A DNA stretch of 64,000 bases from positions 682,001 through 746,000 of the forward strand of contig NZ_JANIGL010000002.1 of assembly GCF_024518675.1 (NCBI RefSeq), in the 5' to 3' direction. Below, piece after piece: positions 18,321 through 28,187 of the stretch (the first letter of the stretch is position 1; every line of letters begins with the position of its first letter). The stretch is from Pseudoalteromonas shioyasakiensis. Its GTDB lineage: Bacteria > Pseudomonadota > Gammaproteobacteria > Enterobacterales > Alteromonadaceae. The position numbers and the translations under genes are program-made. A model generated the notes under the pieces. That model was not told the DNA's origin and did not search any database. It was given only the letters and a program-made list of their open reading frames with translations.

Positions 18321-19037
18321 TTAGTCCGATAAGTAATACTCAATACTGGTTACTACACGCACTTTTTTAAGCTGTGGCGTATTTGAATCGCGATCAGTGA
18401 TACTGAACTGCCCTTGTCGAGCGGTTTTAATTTTACCTAATTTTGATTGTGAGTCTTTGGCAAATTTAATTGCTACTTCACGCGCTTTTTCAGTGGCCTG
18501 CTGAACCATTGCGGGTTTTACATCATTGAGCCCTGTAAATAAATATTCAATTCGGGTTTCGTAGCTATCTTGTACAATTGCAATACCTTGCTTTGCCAGC
18601 TGCCCGACCTGAGCTAACGCATTTTGCACCTTACTCGGTTGAGTTGTATATACAGTAATATTAGCGCGCGCAATATAACGGTACTGTTGATTTTCGCTGG
18701 AGTACTCTCGTGCTTGTTTATCAATGATTGATTGCGCACCACGGCTAATTTCATCATCATCAAAACCATGCAGCTTCAAAAAGGCGATAACGGCATCACT
18801 CTTGTGCTCAACCCGCTCAACCAGCTTTTCCAGATTATTGTCTGCGTCACTAAACTGCAGTGGCCAAATAGCGGTGTCAGCTAGCACTTCTCTTTCAGCA
18901 AGCCCCTTCACTGTTACTGTGCGTTCCATATTTTTTACTTCAATGGCTGTGCTTTTAAGGATAAGACCGAGTCCGAGTAGACCAATAACAAAGATAACCG
19001 CTGCAATTACTATCTGGGAACCATTCGTGTTTGTCAT
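18321..19037 (-). CDS. SIMPL (DUF541) domain periplasmic protein
   Basis: 238 residues. An uncleaved-looking N-terminal hydrophobic segment (about 9-29) anchors a SIMPL/DUF541 domain: MERTVTVKGLAEREVLADTAIWPLQFS, then VIAFLKLHGFDDDEISRGAQSI and a C-terminal VRVVTSIEYYLSD. Relatives include E. coli YggE, which protects against oxidative stress, but the biochemical role is not known. An AAGGA ribosome binding site precedes the ATG. It converges on the gene ending at 18309, with 11 bases between them. Confidence 0.88.
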   Translation of the reverse strand: MTNTNGSQIVIAAVIFVIGLLGLGLILKSTAIEVKNMERTVTVKGLAEREVLADTAIWPLQFSDADNNLEKLVERVEHKSDAVIAFLKLHGFDDDEISRGAQSIIDKQAREYSSENQQYRYIARANITVYTTQPSKVQNALAQVGQLAKQGIAIVQDSYETRIEYLFTGLNDVKPAMVQQATEKAREVAIKFAKDSQSKLGKIKTARQGQFSITDRDSNTPQLKKVRVVTSIEYYLSD

Positions 19038-19164
19038 TTCTAATCCTTGATATCGTTCGACTATAAGTACTCGAAAAATAGCACTAAACAGTGTTACATT
19101 GAATTTTAAATGATAGAGTTTAAGTGATTAACCTTAACCGCCCCTTTACAGCGAAGGAAAAGCT

Positions 19165-21837
19165 ATGAGTGTAAAGCGCATCAGCCAATTTTTTAACCCC
19201 ACCTCGGTTGCCGTTATAGGCGCATCGAATAATGCGTCTCGTGCGGGTTTTATCGTTATGCGAAATTTACTTCAGGGTGGTTTCAAGGGCCCTATTATGC
19301 CAGTCAGTCCGAATCACAAAGCGGTCCACGGTGTATTAGCTTACGCTTCTATTGCAGCATTACCTAAAGTACCGGATTTAGCTGTTATTTGTACCAATAA
19401 ACATACCGTGACAGCAATTATTAAAGAGCTTGGTGAGTTTGGTTGTAAAAATGCGGTAGTCATCGCGGCGGGATTGAGTATAGAGCAAAAGCAAGCATTG
19501 CAAGAGGCTGCTAAAAATGCCAACGTCTCATTACTTGGACCAAATTGCCTCGGGTTATTAATTCCTCATATTGGCTTAAATGCGAGCTTTTCACACACAG
19601 TTACAACTCCCGGTAAAATAGCCTTTGTCTCTCAATCTGCTGCAGTATGTTCAACTATATTAGATTGGGCAAAAAACAAAGAAATTGGCTTTTCATATTT
19701 TGTTTCAGTCGGTGATTGTTTAGATATCGATTTTGCTGAATTGTTAGATTTTTTAGGCAGAGACGCAAAAACCAAAGCCATTTTATTGTATATAGACAAT
19801 ATAGAAAACATTCGCAGCTTTATCTCAGCAGCTCGTGCTGCCGCATTTAGTAAACCAGTTATTGCAATAAAAACCGGCAAAACCACTGCTGGGGCACTTG
19901 CCGCAGAAATTCATACCGGTGGAAAACAAAGTTCAGATGCCGTTTACGATGCCCTATTCCAACGCGCCGGTATGCTAAGAGTAAGCGACTTAACAGAGCT
20001 CTTTGCCGCGACGCAAACATTAGCGATGCACCCAAAGTTATTACAAGTTGAGCAACTTACTATCTTAACGAATGGAGGCGGCCCTGGTGTAATGGCTGTC
20101 GATAGCTTATTGCAAAGCTCGGGAAAGTTAGCGCAGCTTAGTGAAGAAACGCGTATCGCACTCAATAAAGTTATTCCGCAATCCGATATGACTTCTAATC
20201 CGGTTGATATCTTTGGCGATTCATCCCCAGCCCGTTATAAACAAGCACTGGAAATATTGCTGCATGCTAAAGAAGTAAAAAACTTATTAATTATTCACAC
20301 TCCTTCAGCGATAGCACCCAGTGAAGAGTATGCGCAAATTATTGCGCAGACATTAAATAAGCTGCCCAAAATGGCTCGTCCTTATGTGATCACTAATTTT
20401 ATGGGGGAAGATGCAGCCTACGCAGCCAGAAAACTCTGCAGCAACTTTGCAATTCCAACTTACCGCACACCTGAAGGAGCGGTCAGAGCTTTTATGCATT
20501 TAGTTATTTATCGACGCAACCAAAAGCACCTGACCCAAACACCTGAATCCAATACTGATGATGCTCAAATCAATAAACAAGCCGCTAAAACTCTCGTTAA
20601 TGAGTTTTTAAACGATGAACAAAGCTACCTTTCAACTCATCAAGCCAGCCAAGTACTTACTCATTATGGCATTGAGTGTATTCAAACTGAGGTTGCTTTC
20701 ACTCCTACCGAAGCAAAAGAGCAAGCTATTGAACTTGGGTTTCCTGTAGCGCTAAAATTAATAAGCCCAAGCATTCCATCTAAATCAGAAGTCGGGGGGG
20801 TTGTATTAAATCTTAATGATGCTCAAGAGGTTGAACAAACAGCATTCGCCATGCTGCTACGAATTAAGAACACTTACCCTGATGCGATTATTGAAGGCTT
20901 CTCGTTACAAAAAATGGCACCGCGTGCGGGGGCAAATGAACTGCGTATCGCAATTAAAACTGAGCCTAACTTTGGCCCAGTGATTTTAATTGGTGAAGCA
21001 GGAACTGGATTAGAGTTTGGCCAAGCCGCCGTCGCTTTACCACCGCTAAATATGAACTTAGCAAAATACTTAATTGCCGCAGCGCACGACAAAGGGGTAC
21101 TAAAAGATCGTATCCTGCCAGAAAAAGTAGATAAATATCGATTATGCGCTTTGCTAACTCGCGTATCACAACTTGTGATTGATCAACCTGATATTACTTC
21201 TGTAGAGCTAAACCCTATTCTAGCGAGCAATGGGCAATTTTTAGTGCTAGATGCAACCATGACTTTAAATCGCTACCAAATACAAAGTCACCGCAAACGT
21301 TTATCGATACGCCCTTACCCTATCGAACTGGTAAAAAGCGTAACGTTAAAAGATGCTAGCCACGCAATTTTACGGCCTATAAAACCTGAAGATGAACAAG
21401 CCCATCAAGCATTTGATCAGTCACTAACCAAAGAAGATCGCTATAAACGTTTTTTTGGCGAGCTACCGCAATTTAATCATGATCAACTCGCAAAAATGAC
21501 GCAAATTGATTATGACCGTGAAATGGCTTTTATAGTGACGCAACAGCAAAACGAACAGCAACTTACTTTAGGCGTATCAAGAGTACTGATGGATCCTGAT
21601 AAAACTCGCGCTGAATTTGCAATAGTTGTACGTTCTAACTGCCAAGGGTTAGGACTCGGTAGTATGCTAATGCGTGCTGCTATTGAATACTGCCAAAGCC
21701 AAGGGGTGCAATTTATTGAAGGGATCACCTTACCTGAAAATACCGGTATGATCGAGCTTGCTCGCAAGCTAGGCTTTAAAATTAGCCGCGATTTTGAAGA
21801 AGGTAGCATCAATATGCTGCTGGAATTAACTACATAG
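19165..21837 (+). CDS. Acyl-CoA synthetase (ADP-forming)-like protein fused to a GNAT acetyltransferase (Pat/Pka type)
   Basis: 890 residues. Order of domains: CoA-binding Rossmann domain (about 1-130, VAVIGASNNASRAG), succinyl-CoA-ligase-like domains (about 145-450) with IHTGGKQSSDAVYDALF at the active-site His position (H250), ATP-grasp domain (about 490-710, ALKLISPSIPSKSEVGGV) and a C-terminal GNAT domain (about 732-890) with the acetyl-CoA loop VRSNCQGLGLGSMLM. The layout matches Salmonella Pat and E. coli PatZ/Pka, which acetylate lysines of acetyl-CoA synthetase and other enzymes; in those proteins the ligase half is catalytically inactive. Whether that holds here cannot be read off the sequence alone. 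Stands as a single gene upstream of the K+ channel gene (gap ~33 bases). Confidence 0.92.
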   Translation: MSVKRISQFFNPTSVAVIGASNNASRAGFIVMRNLLQGGFKGPIMPVSPNHKAVHGVLAYASIAALPKVPDLAVICTNKHTVTAIIKELGEFGCKNAVVIAAGLSIEQKQALQEAAKNANVSLLGPNCLGLLIPHIGLNASFSHTVTTPGKIAFVSQSAAVCSTILDWAKNKEIGFSYFVSVGDCLDIDFAELLDFLGRDAKTKAILLYIDNIENIRSFISAARAAAFSKPVIAIKTGKTTAGALAAEIHTGGKQSSDAVYDALFQRAGMLRVSDLTELFAATQTLAMHPKLLQVEQLTILTNGGGPGVMAVDSLLQSSGKLAQLSEETRIALNKVIPQSDMTSNPVDIFGDSSPARYKQALEILLHAKEVKNLLIIHTPSAIAPSEEYAQIIAQTLNKLPKMARPYVITNFMGEDAAYAARKLCSNFAIPTYRTPEGAVRAFMHLVIYRRNQKHLTQTPESNTDDAQINKQAAKTLVNEFLNDEQSYLSTHQASQVLTHYGIECIQTEVAFTPTEAKEQAIELGFPVALKLISPSIPSKSEVGGVVLNLNDAQEVEQTAFAMLLRIKNTYPDAIIEGFSLQKMAPRAGANELRIAIKTEPNFGPVILIGEAGTGLEFGQAAVALPPLNMNLAKYLIAAAHDKGVLKDRILPEKVDKYRLCALLTRVSQLVIDQPDITSVELNPILASNGQFLVLDATMTLNRYQIQSHRKRLSIRPYPIELVKSVTLKDASHAILRPIKPEDEQAHQAFDQSLTKEDRYKRFFGELPQFNHDQLAKMTQIDYDREMAFIVTQQQNEQQLTLGVSRVLMDPDKTRAEFAIVVRSNCQGLGLGSMLMRAAIEYCQSQGVQFIEGITLPENTGMIELARKLGFKISRDFEEGSINMLLELTT

Positions 21838-21870
21838 CATTAACTAAATAGATTAAATACGGATACAAAT

Positions 21871-22818
21871 TTGAACACTTTAAGAAAACGCACAGCCCTT
21901 TTGCTTGAGGGTAATGGCGAATACACCAAAGCCGGACACATACTAGACATTTTTTTAATTACATTAATTATGATTAATGTAATTGCAATTGTCCTTGAGT
22001 CCATAGTAAACCTAGCACAAACATACACCTATGAATTTCTCATGCTAGAAATTGTCTCAGTAAGTATCTTTGCTATTGAATATGGACTTCGGCTTTGGTC
22101 TTGTGTTGACCGTACTGAATATAAAAGCATGGCAACAAGTAACTTTAAACGGCGAATTAAATTTATATTTTCGCCGTTAGCCCTAATAGATTTACTTGCG
22201 ATTTTACCAACCCTATTAATGTTCTTTATCGCATTCGATTTACGCTTCTTAAGAGTATTCAGGTTGCTACGCGTATTCAAGTTGACCCGTTACTCCCGCG
22301 CAATGCAGCTGTTATTACAGTCGTTTCGTGATGAAAGCAGCTCTCTAATGGCCGCCTTTTTTATCATGGCCGTGGTACTTATTTTAGCTTCTTGCGGTAT
22401 TTACCTAATTGAGCATGATATTCAGCCTGATAAGTTTGGCTCTATTCCCGCTGCGATGTGGTGGGCCATGGCAACACTAACAACCGTAGGTTATGGTGAT
22501 GTGGTGCCTGTCACGCCTCTGGGACGCTTTTTTGGTGGAGTAATTACCTTATTGAGCATGGGTATGGTGGCCATTCCTACCGGCCTATTAGCCTCTAGTT
22601 TTTCAGAGCAATTACGTAAACGCCGCCTTCATTTTAATGATGCGGTCCATGAAAGGCTCCATAACGGAAAATTAGATAATGAACAAATTGAACACCTAGA
22701 AACACTGCGCATTAAACTGGGATTAAACAAACAAGAAGCGAATAAAATAATCAAAGAACAGTTAAATGCTCGCACTCAGTACATGTATTGCCGCCACTGT
22801 GGTGCAAGACAAGACTAG
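21871..22818 (+). CDS. Voltage-gated potassium channel family protein
   Basis: 315 residues, TTG start. Six transmembrane segments; the S4 helix carries regularly spaced Arg/Lys in LRFLRVFRLLRVFKLTRY (about 124-141), and the pore has the K+ selectivity filter TVGYGD at 205-210. After S6 a cytoplasmic region of about 70 residues resembles a helical tail and ends in CRHCGARQD, a lone CxxC that could bind a metal in an oligomer. Such channels set membrane potential or K+ flux. It follows the acetyltransferase fusion gene by 33 bases and converges with the long GGDEF/EAL gene. Confidence 0.93.
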   Translation: MNTLRKRTALLLEGNGEYTKAGHILDIFLITLIMINVIAIVLESIVNLAQTYTYEFLMLEIVSVSIFAIEYGLRLWSCVDRTEYKSMATSNFKRRIKFIFSPLALIDLLAILPTLLMFFIAFDLRFLRVFRLLRVFKLTRYSRAMQLLLQSFRDESSSLMAAFFIMAVVLILASCGIYLIEHDIQPDKFGSIPAAMWWAMATLTTVGYGDVVPVTPLGRFFGGVITLLSMGMVAIPTGLLASSFSEQLRKRRLHFNDAVHERLHNGKLDNEQIEHLETLRIKLGLNKQEANKIIKEQLNARTQYMYCRHCGARQD

Positions 22819-22843
22819 GTTATAGGTACATAATAAATCGTTG

Positions 22844-22875
22844 TTAACGCTATAAAAATTTTACTATAGCGTTAA
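22844..22875. repeat. Inverted repeat between convergent genes
   Basis: Perfect 11-bp arms TTAACGCTATA / TATAGCGTTAA around a loop AAAATTTTAC. It lies between the K+ channel gene (+) and the GGDEF/EAL gene (-). A bidirectional terminator is the likeliest role, although neither side has a clean T-tract after the stem. Confidence 0.6.
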
Positions 22876-22890
22876 TCTTACATTGATAAG

Positions 22891-25800
22891 CTAATCTATT
22901 TTTAAAACTGTGCTCCAATCCTGATCCAATAACGCCGTTACGTCATCCCCAGGGACTGGTTTACTAAACAGATAACCTTGGAACATATTACAACCCAGCT
23001 CACGCAAAAACCTCAATTGCGCTATGGTTTCAACACCTTCAGCAACACACGCCTTACCTAAGCTGTTGGCAAGTGCCATCGTTGATTCAATAATAGCTTC
23101 ATCACCACTATCTATACCAATATCGTTGACAAAGCTGCGATCTATTTTTAAAACATCAATTGGAAAACGTTTTAAGTAAGTTAATGACGCATAACCAGTG
23201 CCAAAATCGTCCATGTATAATCGACAACCTAGTTGCTTTAATCTCTGCATGCTTTTTAGCGCGTACTCGGACTCATTCATAAGCATAGATTCCGTGATCT
23301 CAAACACCACAGTATCAGGACTCACATTGGCACTACGTAACGCCGTATTTATTTCTTCCACTAAACCTTGGTATTCAAAATCTAATGCTGATAGGTTGAT
23401 TGATACATACAAGTTAGGGTTGATTAATTGCCATTGTTTCAACTCAATTAATGCGCGAGACAAGGTTTGTAGCATAATTTTAGTGATCAATCCCATGCTT
23501 TCAGCCACAAGAGAAAACTCTTGTGTGCTATTTTCTGTGTTGTCAGGCCAGCGTAATAACACTTCAAATCCCTCAACTTTCTGCTGGTCAGCATTAACAA
23601 TCGGCTGATAATGATTACAAAACTTATGTTCTTTATATGCTTTCGTTATTTGAGACTCTAGGTGCAAAGCTCTTTGCACATGTAAATTCATCTCTTGCTT
23701 ATAAAACTGGTAACACCCTTCTGCACTTTTTTTAGCATGATACAAAGCCACATCGGCGGCTTTAAGTAAATTCTTACTTGTCTGTGCATCATAAGGGTAC
23801 ATGGCTACACCTATACTTAGGTTCACACTAACTGTTTGCTCTGTTAAAACAATACCTTCAGCAACACTATTCATTATTTTTGCACATAGCAGTACAACTT
23901 CTTCAATCTGTTCTACATCTTCAACAAGTAACATAAATTCGTCACCATTAAACCGGGCAATACTGTCATTACTGCGTAACCGTGACTTAATACGCTTGGC
24001 TACCATCTTAATAATAATATCTGCCGCTTCATGACCGAGTGAGTCATTAAAGTGCTTAAACCGCTTTATATTGATATTTAACAGGGCAACCTTACTATGG
24101 TGTGACTTTGCTTGCTCTAGGGCGTGAAGTACACGGTCATTAAATAAAGTTCTATTAGGTAGCCCGGTAAGACCATCATAGTTGGCTAATAAAAACAGTT
24201 CGTTTTCAGCCATTTTTTGTGCATGAATATCAGTTAAAATAACGACATAACTCTCAAGGCGGTTATCATTGCCCGCTACAGCACTTATTTTAATAAGTAC
24301 ATGGCGTAGTTCACCATTTGCTAAACGCACACTATCTTCTGCACTATAATGCTCGCCCACTTGTTGTTCTCTCATTATCCGTAAGTAGTTGATTCGAGCA
24401 GTACGGCTCATACCAAGCTTCAATGAACGACTTGAGTGAAACTCTGCAGAAAAGTTAAACGCCGTTTGCAGTGATTGATTGGTCGCTAAAATCCGTAAAT
24501 TTTTATCCAGTATAAACACCCAATCACGTGTTTGCTCAAATGCGGCACCAAACAAACGGGCGTGCTCTTCAAAAACCAGTTCGCGAGTCATATTTGTGTA
24601 AGTACCCGCAACTTTATCTGGCGTACTTCCCTGCCAAGCGACGACCTTGCCAAAGTCTTTATACCAACGCCAATTACCTGCTTTATGGCGTAAACGATAA
24701 GTGCAATTAAAATACCCTTTATCTGTTGATAAAAACTCTAACCATTCAAGACGAAATTTTTGTTTATCTTGTGGATGGATTTTCATCAAGTAATCATCTA
24801 AATTTACCGCGTCAACATTGTAGCCTAATTCATCTTTTAAGCGTGGCTGATAGATAATAGGGCTTGATGACTGCCAATCCCACACGCCTGACTGACTCCC
24901 TTCAAGCGCTAACTTTAACCTCGCTTCACTTTCTTGGCTTTCTCTGTGCGCAAGCATGAGAATTTGCTGAATTCGATTGCGGCGCATAACCCATGCAGTC
25001 ACAATTACAACCAACAGCACGGCATAAAGTGCTATAAACATAGGCGAACGCCATAATGGATATTTCACCTCGATGTCCAATGTTGCAGGGTGGGTATAAT
25101 CTCCCGTGAGTGGATCTTTAGCCCAAATTTTTAATTGATATTCACCTGGGTTGAGCTTAGGAAATAATACTCGGTTGTTATTTCGGGTATATGATTTTTG
25201 TCCGTCAGATAACTGGTATTCATAGATAATTCGCTCTTGATAATTAAAAGCCATTGCTGAGAAAGCAACTTCAAGCCCAATATCATCATGCTCTAATACC
25301 ACTTTTTTTATGGGTTGCTTTAAATCAACGGCTAACTCCCGAGACATAACATCAACACTGGTAACGTTCACGTGTTCAATGAGCGCATGCTCAGGCGTAT
25401 TATCTTTGGGATAAAAGTATGTCAGCCCTTTAAGTGTTCCGTATACAATTTGCCCTGTTTTTAAGCGGGTAAAAGCACCACTATTAAACTCAGTCGACAC
25501 CACGCCTTCGGAGGTAGTAAATTGTTGAAAATGTTTATTCTCAGGATTTAAGCGCCAGATACCTTTGTGGCTACTCATCCAAATCATCCCAAACTCATCA
25601 AGCACCATATCATACAGTAGCGTACCTAATTTATTTTTATCTAAGTCAATCGTGTGTAGCAGTTTATAGTTTGTAGCATCGAGTCCGATTAATCCAAAAT
25701 TAGATAATGAAATCCATAACACATTGTTTTTATCAACAATATAAGACATAACATTAACGGCTACATTTTCGTGCTGTTCGGGAACAGTGTAAATTTTTGA

Positions 25801-27399
25801 TAATGCGTAAGTATCTGGATCAACATGATAAAGTACTCCCGCATTATAAAATAGTGGGGATTTTGGCCGAGTCGAAATAGGAGGCAAAAAGCCATACGCT
25901 AAAAAAGGTTCAAAGTTTTCAAACTCACCAACTAAGGGAGTAATCGTTTGTGTATCGATATTATAAATAAACATGCCATGTTCAGGATGAACATAAAACA
26001 GCTGTCCATTGGGCATTAACACCGAGCCATGTACCCAGCCATCAATTAAATGCTGTTGACTTGAATCTTGCGTTTTAGCAGGCAATATTTCATAACTATG
26101 TGGGTCAAAACTAAAAACACCTCGGTTTGTATGTAACCACAACTTATCTTTATAAGGTGTTACTTTGTAGATACTAAATTCAGTAGTAAATAAATCGACC
26201 TGATAGTCTTTTAAAAAGACCTCACTTTCTAGTGTTGTTAAATCAACAGCGGTTAAACCATTATGCGTTGCTAACCATACACGCCCCTCAAATTCAGTGA
26301 TACTCCAAATTGACGGGTGAGATAGTCCATCGCCTTTAATTTTACTCTCATCAAGATTCTCAAAATGATAATTATCTAGCGGTAAGTAAAAAGCGCCATC
26401 ACTTTTAGTGGCAGTCCACATTGCGCCATTTTTATCTTTAACAATATCAATAATACTCGTATCTGAAAGGGTATACTCACTTTGCTGAATTCGTGTGTTT
26501 TTGATCAACTCGCCGGTCTTTGCATTATATTTAAACAGCCCTTTATCTGTGCCTAAGTCATATATTCCTTGTTCGTTAATAATTTTCCAAATATTAAGAT
26601 CAGGCAATAATGTCGTATTTTTAAAAGGGGTATCAGGTCGTTCAAACATACTCGGTAAATCACTAATATCAACCTCGTATAAACCGCGTACAGCGCCGAC
26701 TAAAAGTTTATTATTTTCACCTAAAGCAAATGACTTTATATAGTTTTGATAGATGTGCTCAGGCTCACTGCTAAGGTGTTCAAGCGGGCGATATTGCCCT
26801 GTGCTAATATGATAAACGTAGGCGCCGCTACTCGTGGCGATAAAAATATAACCTTGATGATAAAACAAATCTCTAATAACTGTACTTCGAGTTCGCTCTG
26901 GTAGTTCAAATATAGTTTCGATTGTGCCAGTGGCTAAATCAAGGCGAGCAAAATCCCAGCCTCTGCCAATCCATAATGTTTTATCGTCAGCGGCAATCAT
27001 ACTGAACACTGATTGGCTTAATATTTGTTCTTCACTGAGGGGTTTTGATAAATATTGTTGATAGCTATCGGTTACCGGATCATAGCGAAACAAACCCGCT
27101 AATAAAGAGGCTATCCAAATGTAACCTTCAGGATCTTGATATATTCGATCAATGATAACTTCATCGAGTTCGCCATTAGGACCTGCAATATGCAGTACTT
27201 GGTAACCATCATAACGATTTAAACCGCCTTCCGTAGCTAGCCAAAGATAGCCATTATTATCAATGAGCATTTTGCTTACGTAGCTTTGAGAGAGCCCTTC
27301 ACTGGGAGATAAACGTTTAACCTTAGCAATTGCCTGATCAGTTATAACAATGCAGCTGGCGATCACCGTAAAAATTAAAATTCTTAACCAGGTACCCAT
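22891..27399 (-). CDS. Periplasmic propeller sensor with PAS, GGDEF and EAL domains
   Basis: 1502 residues. Signal or anchor (about 5-25); two-component-regulator-type beta-propeller repeats (about 30-670, units such as GYLWLATEGGLNRYD and GMIWMSSHKGIWRLN); a Y_Y_Y domain (about 690-780); one membrane helix (784-804); two PAS-type domains (about 825-940, 945-1060); GGDEF (about 1065-1235); EAL (1245-1495). The GGDEF part reads NGDEF at 1151-1155, and the usual metal-binding DxD before FK is N1110-I-K1112, so cyclase activity is unlikely. The EAL half keeps E1279 (EVL), the Asn in SINLS, the Glu in FEITES, DDFGTG, LKID, AEGVE and FQGY, so c-di-GMP hydrolysis is likely. It probably senses a periplasmic ligand. 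Single gene. Confidence 0.93.
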   Translation of the reverse strand: MGTWLRILIFTVIASCIVITDQAIAKVKRLSPSEGLSQSYVSKMLIDNNGYLWLATEGGLNRYDGYQVLHIAGPNGELDEVIIDRIYQDPEGYIWIASLLAGLFRYDPVTDSYQQYLSKPLSEEQILSQSVFSMIAADDKTLWIGRGWDFARLDLATGTIETIFELPERTRSTVIRDLFYHQGYIFIATSSGAYVYHISTGQYRPLEHLSSEPEHIYQNYIKSFALGENNKLLVGAVRGLYEVDISDLPSMFERPDTPFKNTTLLPDLNIWKIINEQGIYDLGTDKGLFKYNAKTGELIKNTRIQQSEYTLSDTSIIDIVKDKNGAMWTATKSDGAFYLPLDNYHFENLDESKIKGDGLSHPSIWSITEFEGRVWLATHNGLTAVDLTTLESEVFLKDYQVDLFTTEFSIYKVTPYKDKLWLHTNRGVFSFDPHSYEILPAKTQDSSQQHLIDGWVHGSVLMPNGQLFYVHPEHGMFIYNIDTQTITPLVGEFENFEPFLAYGFLPPISTRPKSPLFYNAGVLYHVDPDTYALSKIYTVPEQHENVAVNVMSYIVDKNNVLWISLSNFGLIGLDATNYKLLHTIDLDKNKLGTLLYDMVLDEFGMIWMSSHKGIWRLNPENKHFQQFTTSEGVVSTEFNSGAFTRLKTGQIVYGTLKGLTYFYPKDNTPEHALIEHVNVTSVDVMSRELAVDLKQPIKKVVLEHDDIGLEVAFSAMAFNYQERIIYEYQLSDGQKSYTRNNNRVLFPKLNPGEYQLKIWAKDPLTGDYTHPATLDIEVKYPLWRSPMFIALYAVLLVVIVTAWVMRRNRIQQILMLAHRESQESEARLKLALEGSQSGVWDWQSSSPIIYQPRLKDELGYNVDAVNLDDYLMKIHPQDKQKFRLEWLEFLSTDKGYFNCTYRLRHKAGNWRWYKDFGKVVAWQGSTPDKVAGTYTNMTRELVFEEHARLFGAAFEQTRDWVFILDKNLRILATNQSLQTAFNFSAEFHSSRSLKLGMSRTARINYLRIMREQQVGEHYSAEDSVRLANGELRHVLIKISAVAGNDNRLESYVVILTDIHAQKMAENELFLLANYDGLTGLPNRTLFNDRVLHALEQAKSHHSKVALLNINIKRFKHFNDSLGHEAADIIIKMVAKRIKSRLRSNDSIARFNGDEFMLLVEDVEQIEEVVLLCAKIMNSVAEGIVLTEQTVSVNLSIGVAMYPYDAQTSKNLLKAADVALYHAKKSAEGCYQFYKQEMNLHVQRALHLESQITKAYKEHKFCNHYQPIVNADQQKVEGFEVLLRWPDNTENSTQEFSLVAESMGLITKIMLQTLSRALIELKQWQLINPNLYVSINLSALDFEYQGLVEEINTALRSANVSPDTVVFEITESMLMNESEYALKSMQRLKQLGCRLYMDDFGTGYASLTYLKRFPIDVLKIDRSFVNDIGIDSGDEAIIESTMALANSLGKACVAEGVETIAQLRFLRELGCNMFQGYLFSKPVPGDDVTALLDQDWSTVLKID

Positions 27400-27424
27400 T
27401 TATTATCCCAATTCTTATTACATG

Positions 27425-27832
27425 TTATTTAGGCTGACACTGTAAAGCGACGACATTACGCTGCTGATACACTTTAAGTAGTGTCGATATAGGTGGTGGT
27501 AATGTTAACACAAAGTTAAACCCAATTGAGCGATAAAAATCAATTAAACTTTGGTATGCAAAAGTAAAAATCACCTTTTGCTGCTCAGCTATCAAGGCTA
27601 GCAATAACCTTTTTGCAATCCCCTGAGCCCGCCAATTAGAATCGACAAATAAAGTCGATAAAAACAAATGCTCATCACGGTTCTGAATGCGACACGCCGC
27701 AATAATCTCAGCAGCAGAATAAACAACCCAAACATCATCTTGTTTAGTTGCCCGCCCTCTTGCTCCATGCTTATCGTAAAACTTATTTACTAATGGCGTT
27801 TTAATAGGATCTAAACGAACTACACGGATCAC
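27425..27832 (-). CDS. GNAT family N-acetyltransferase
   Basis: 135 residues with the GNAT core: strands and a loop LFVDSNWRAQGIAKRLLLALI, where the RxxGxA pattern (R-A-Q-G-I-A) binds the acetyl-CoA pyrophosphate. It is short for the family but appears complete, with a beta-bulge region FTFAYQSLIDFYRSIGFNFV at the C-terminal half typical of GNATs. Substrate unknown. It follows the DUF3283 gene by three bases on the minus strand, so the two are probably translated from one mRNA. Confidence 0.85.
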   Translation of the reverse strand: MIRVVRLDPIKTPLVNKFYDKHGARGRATKQDDVWVVYSAAEIIAACRIQNRDEHLFLSTLFVDSNWRAQGIAKRLLLALIAEQQKVIFTFAYQSLIDFYRSIGFNFVLTLPPPISTLLKVYQQRNVVALQCQPK

Positions 27833-27835
27833 ACA

Positions 27836-28039
27836 TTAGCCCTGCATTAAGGCAAGATATTGCTCAAACTGTTGTTTCAAAAATGTTTGCTCCGCAACTG
27901 GGCGACTATTAATAGTGCTGTACACGTTCTCACGCGTATTTTTACCGCGTTTAATTTGGTATGCCCAAAATGACGCTTCATAATCGAGTTGAATTTGATA
28001 TTTTTGTTCACGAGGCAATGAACATAAGTTGTATGACAT
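27836..28039 (-). CDS. DUF3283 family protein
   Basis: About 67 residues from the ATG at 28039 (MSYNLCSLP); an in-frame TTG at 28048 would add three residues. It matches my recollection of DUF3283, a short gammaproteobacterial family starting with a similar NLC-LP motif and having a Tyr/Trp-rich helix (YEASFWAYQIKRGK). GGAAG lies just before the ATG. Function unknown. It heads a two-gene unit with the GNAT gene. Confidence 0.75.
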   Translation of the reverse strand: MSYNLCSLPREQKYQIQLDYEASFWAYQIKRGKNTRENVYSTINSRPVAEQTFLKQQFEQYLALMQG

Positions 28040-28187
28040 AACTTCCAACTATTTATAGAACAATACGTTAGTTCTAAGTATATCAAACATTTTGTTATTG
28101 TAAGTAAAAGACTCTGCTACGGCCCTTGCACTAAATAAAATTTAACAGTAAATTAGTGGCGATTTTTCGTCCCATTTTGGAAACACC

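Noticed and set aside
27877..28086. 69-codon frame overlapping DUF3283
   Set aside because: Other frame of the same region; DUF3283 has the family motif and ribosome binding site.
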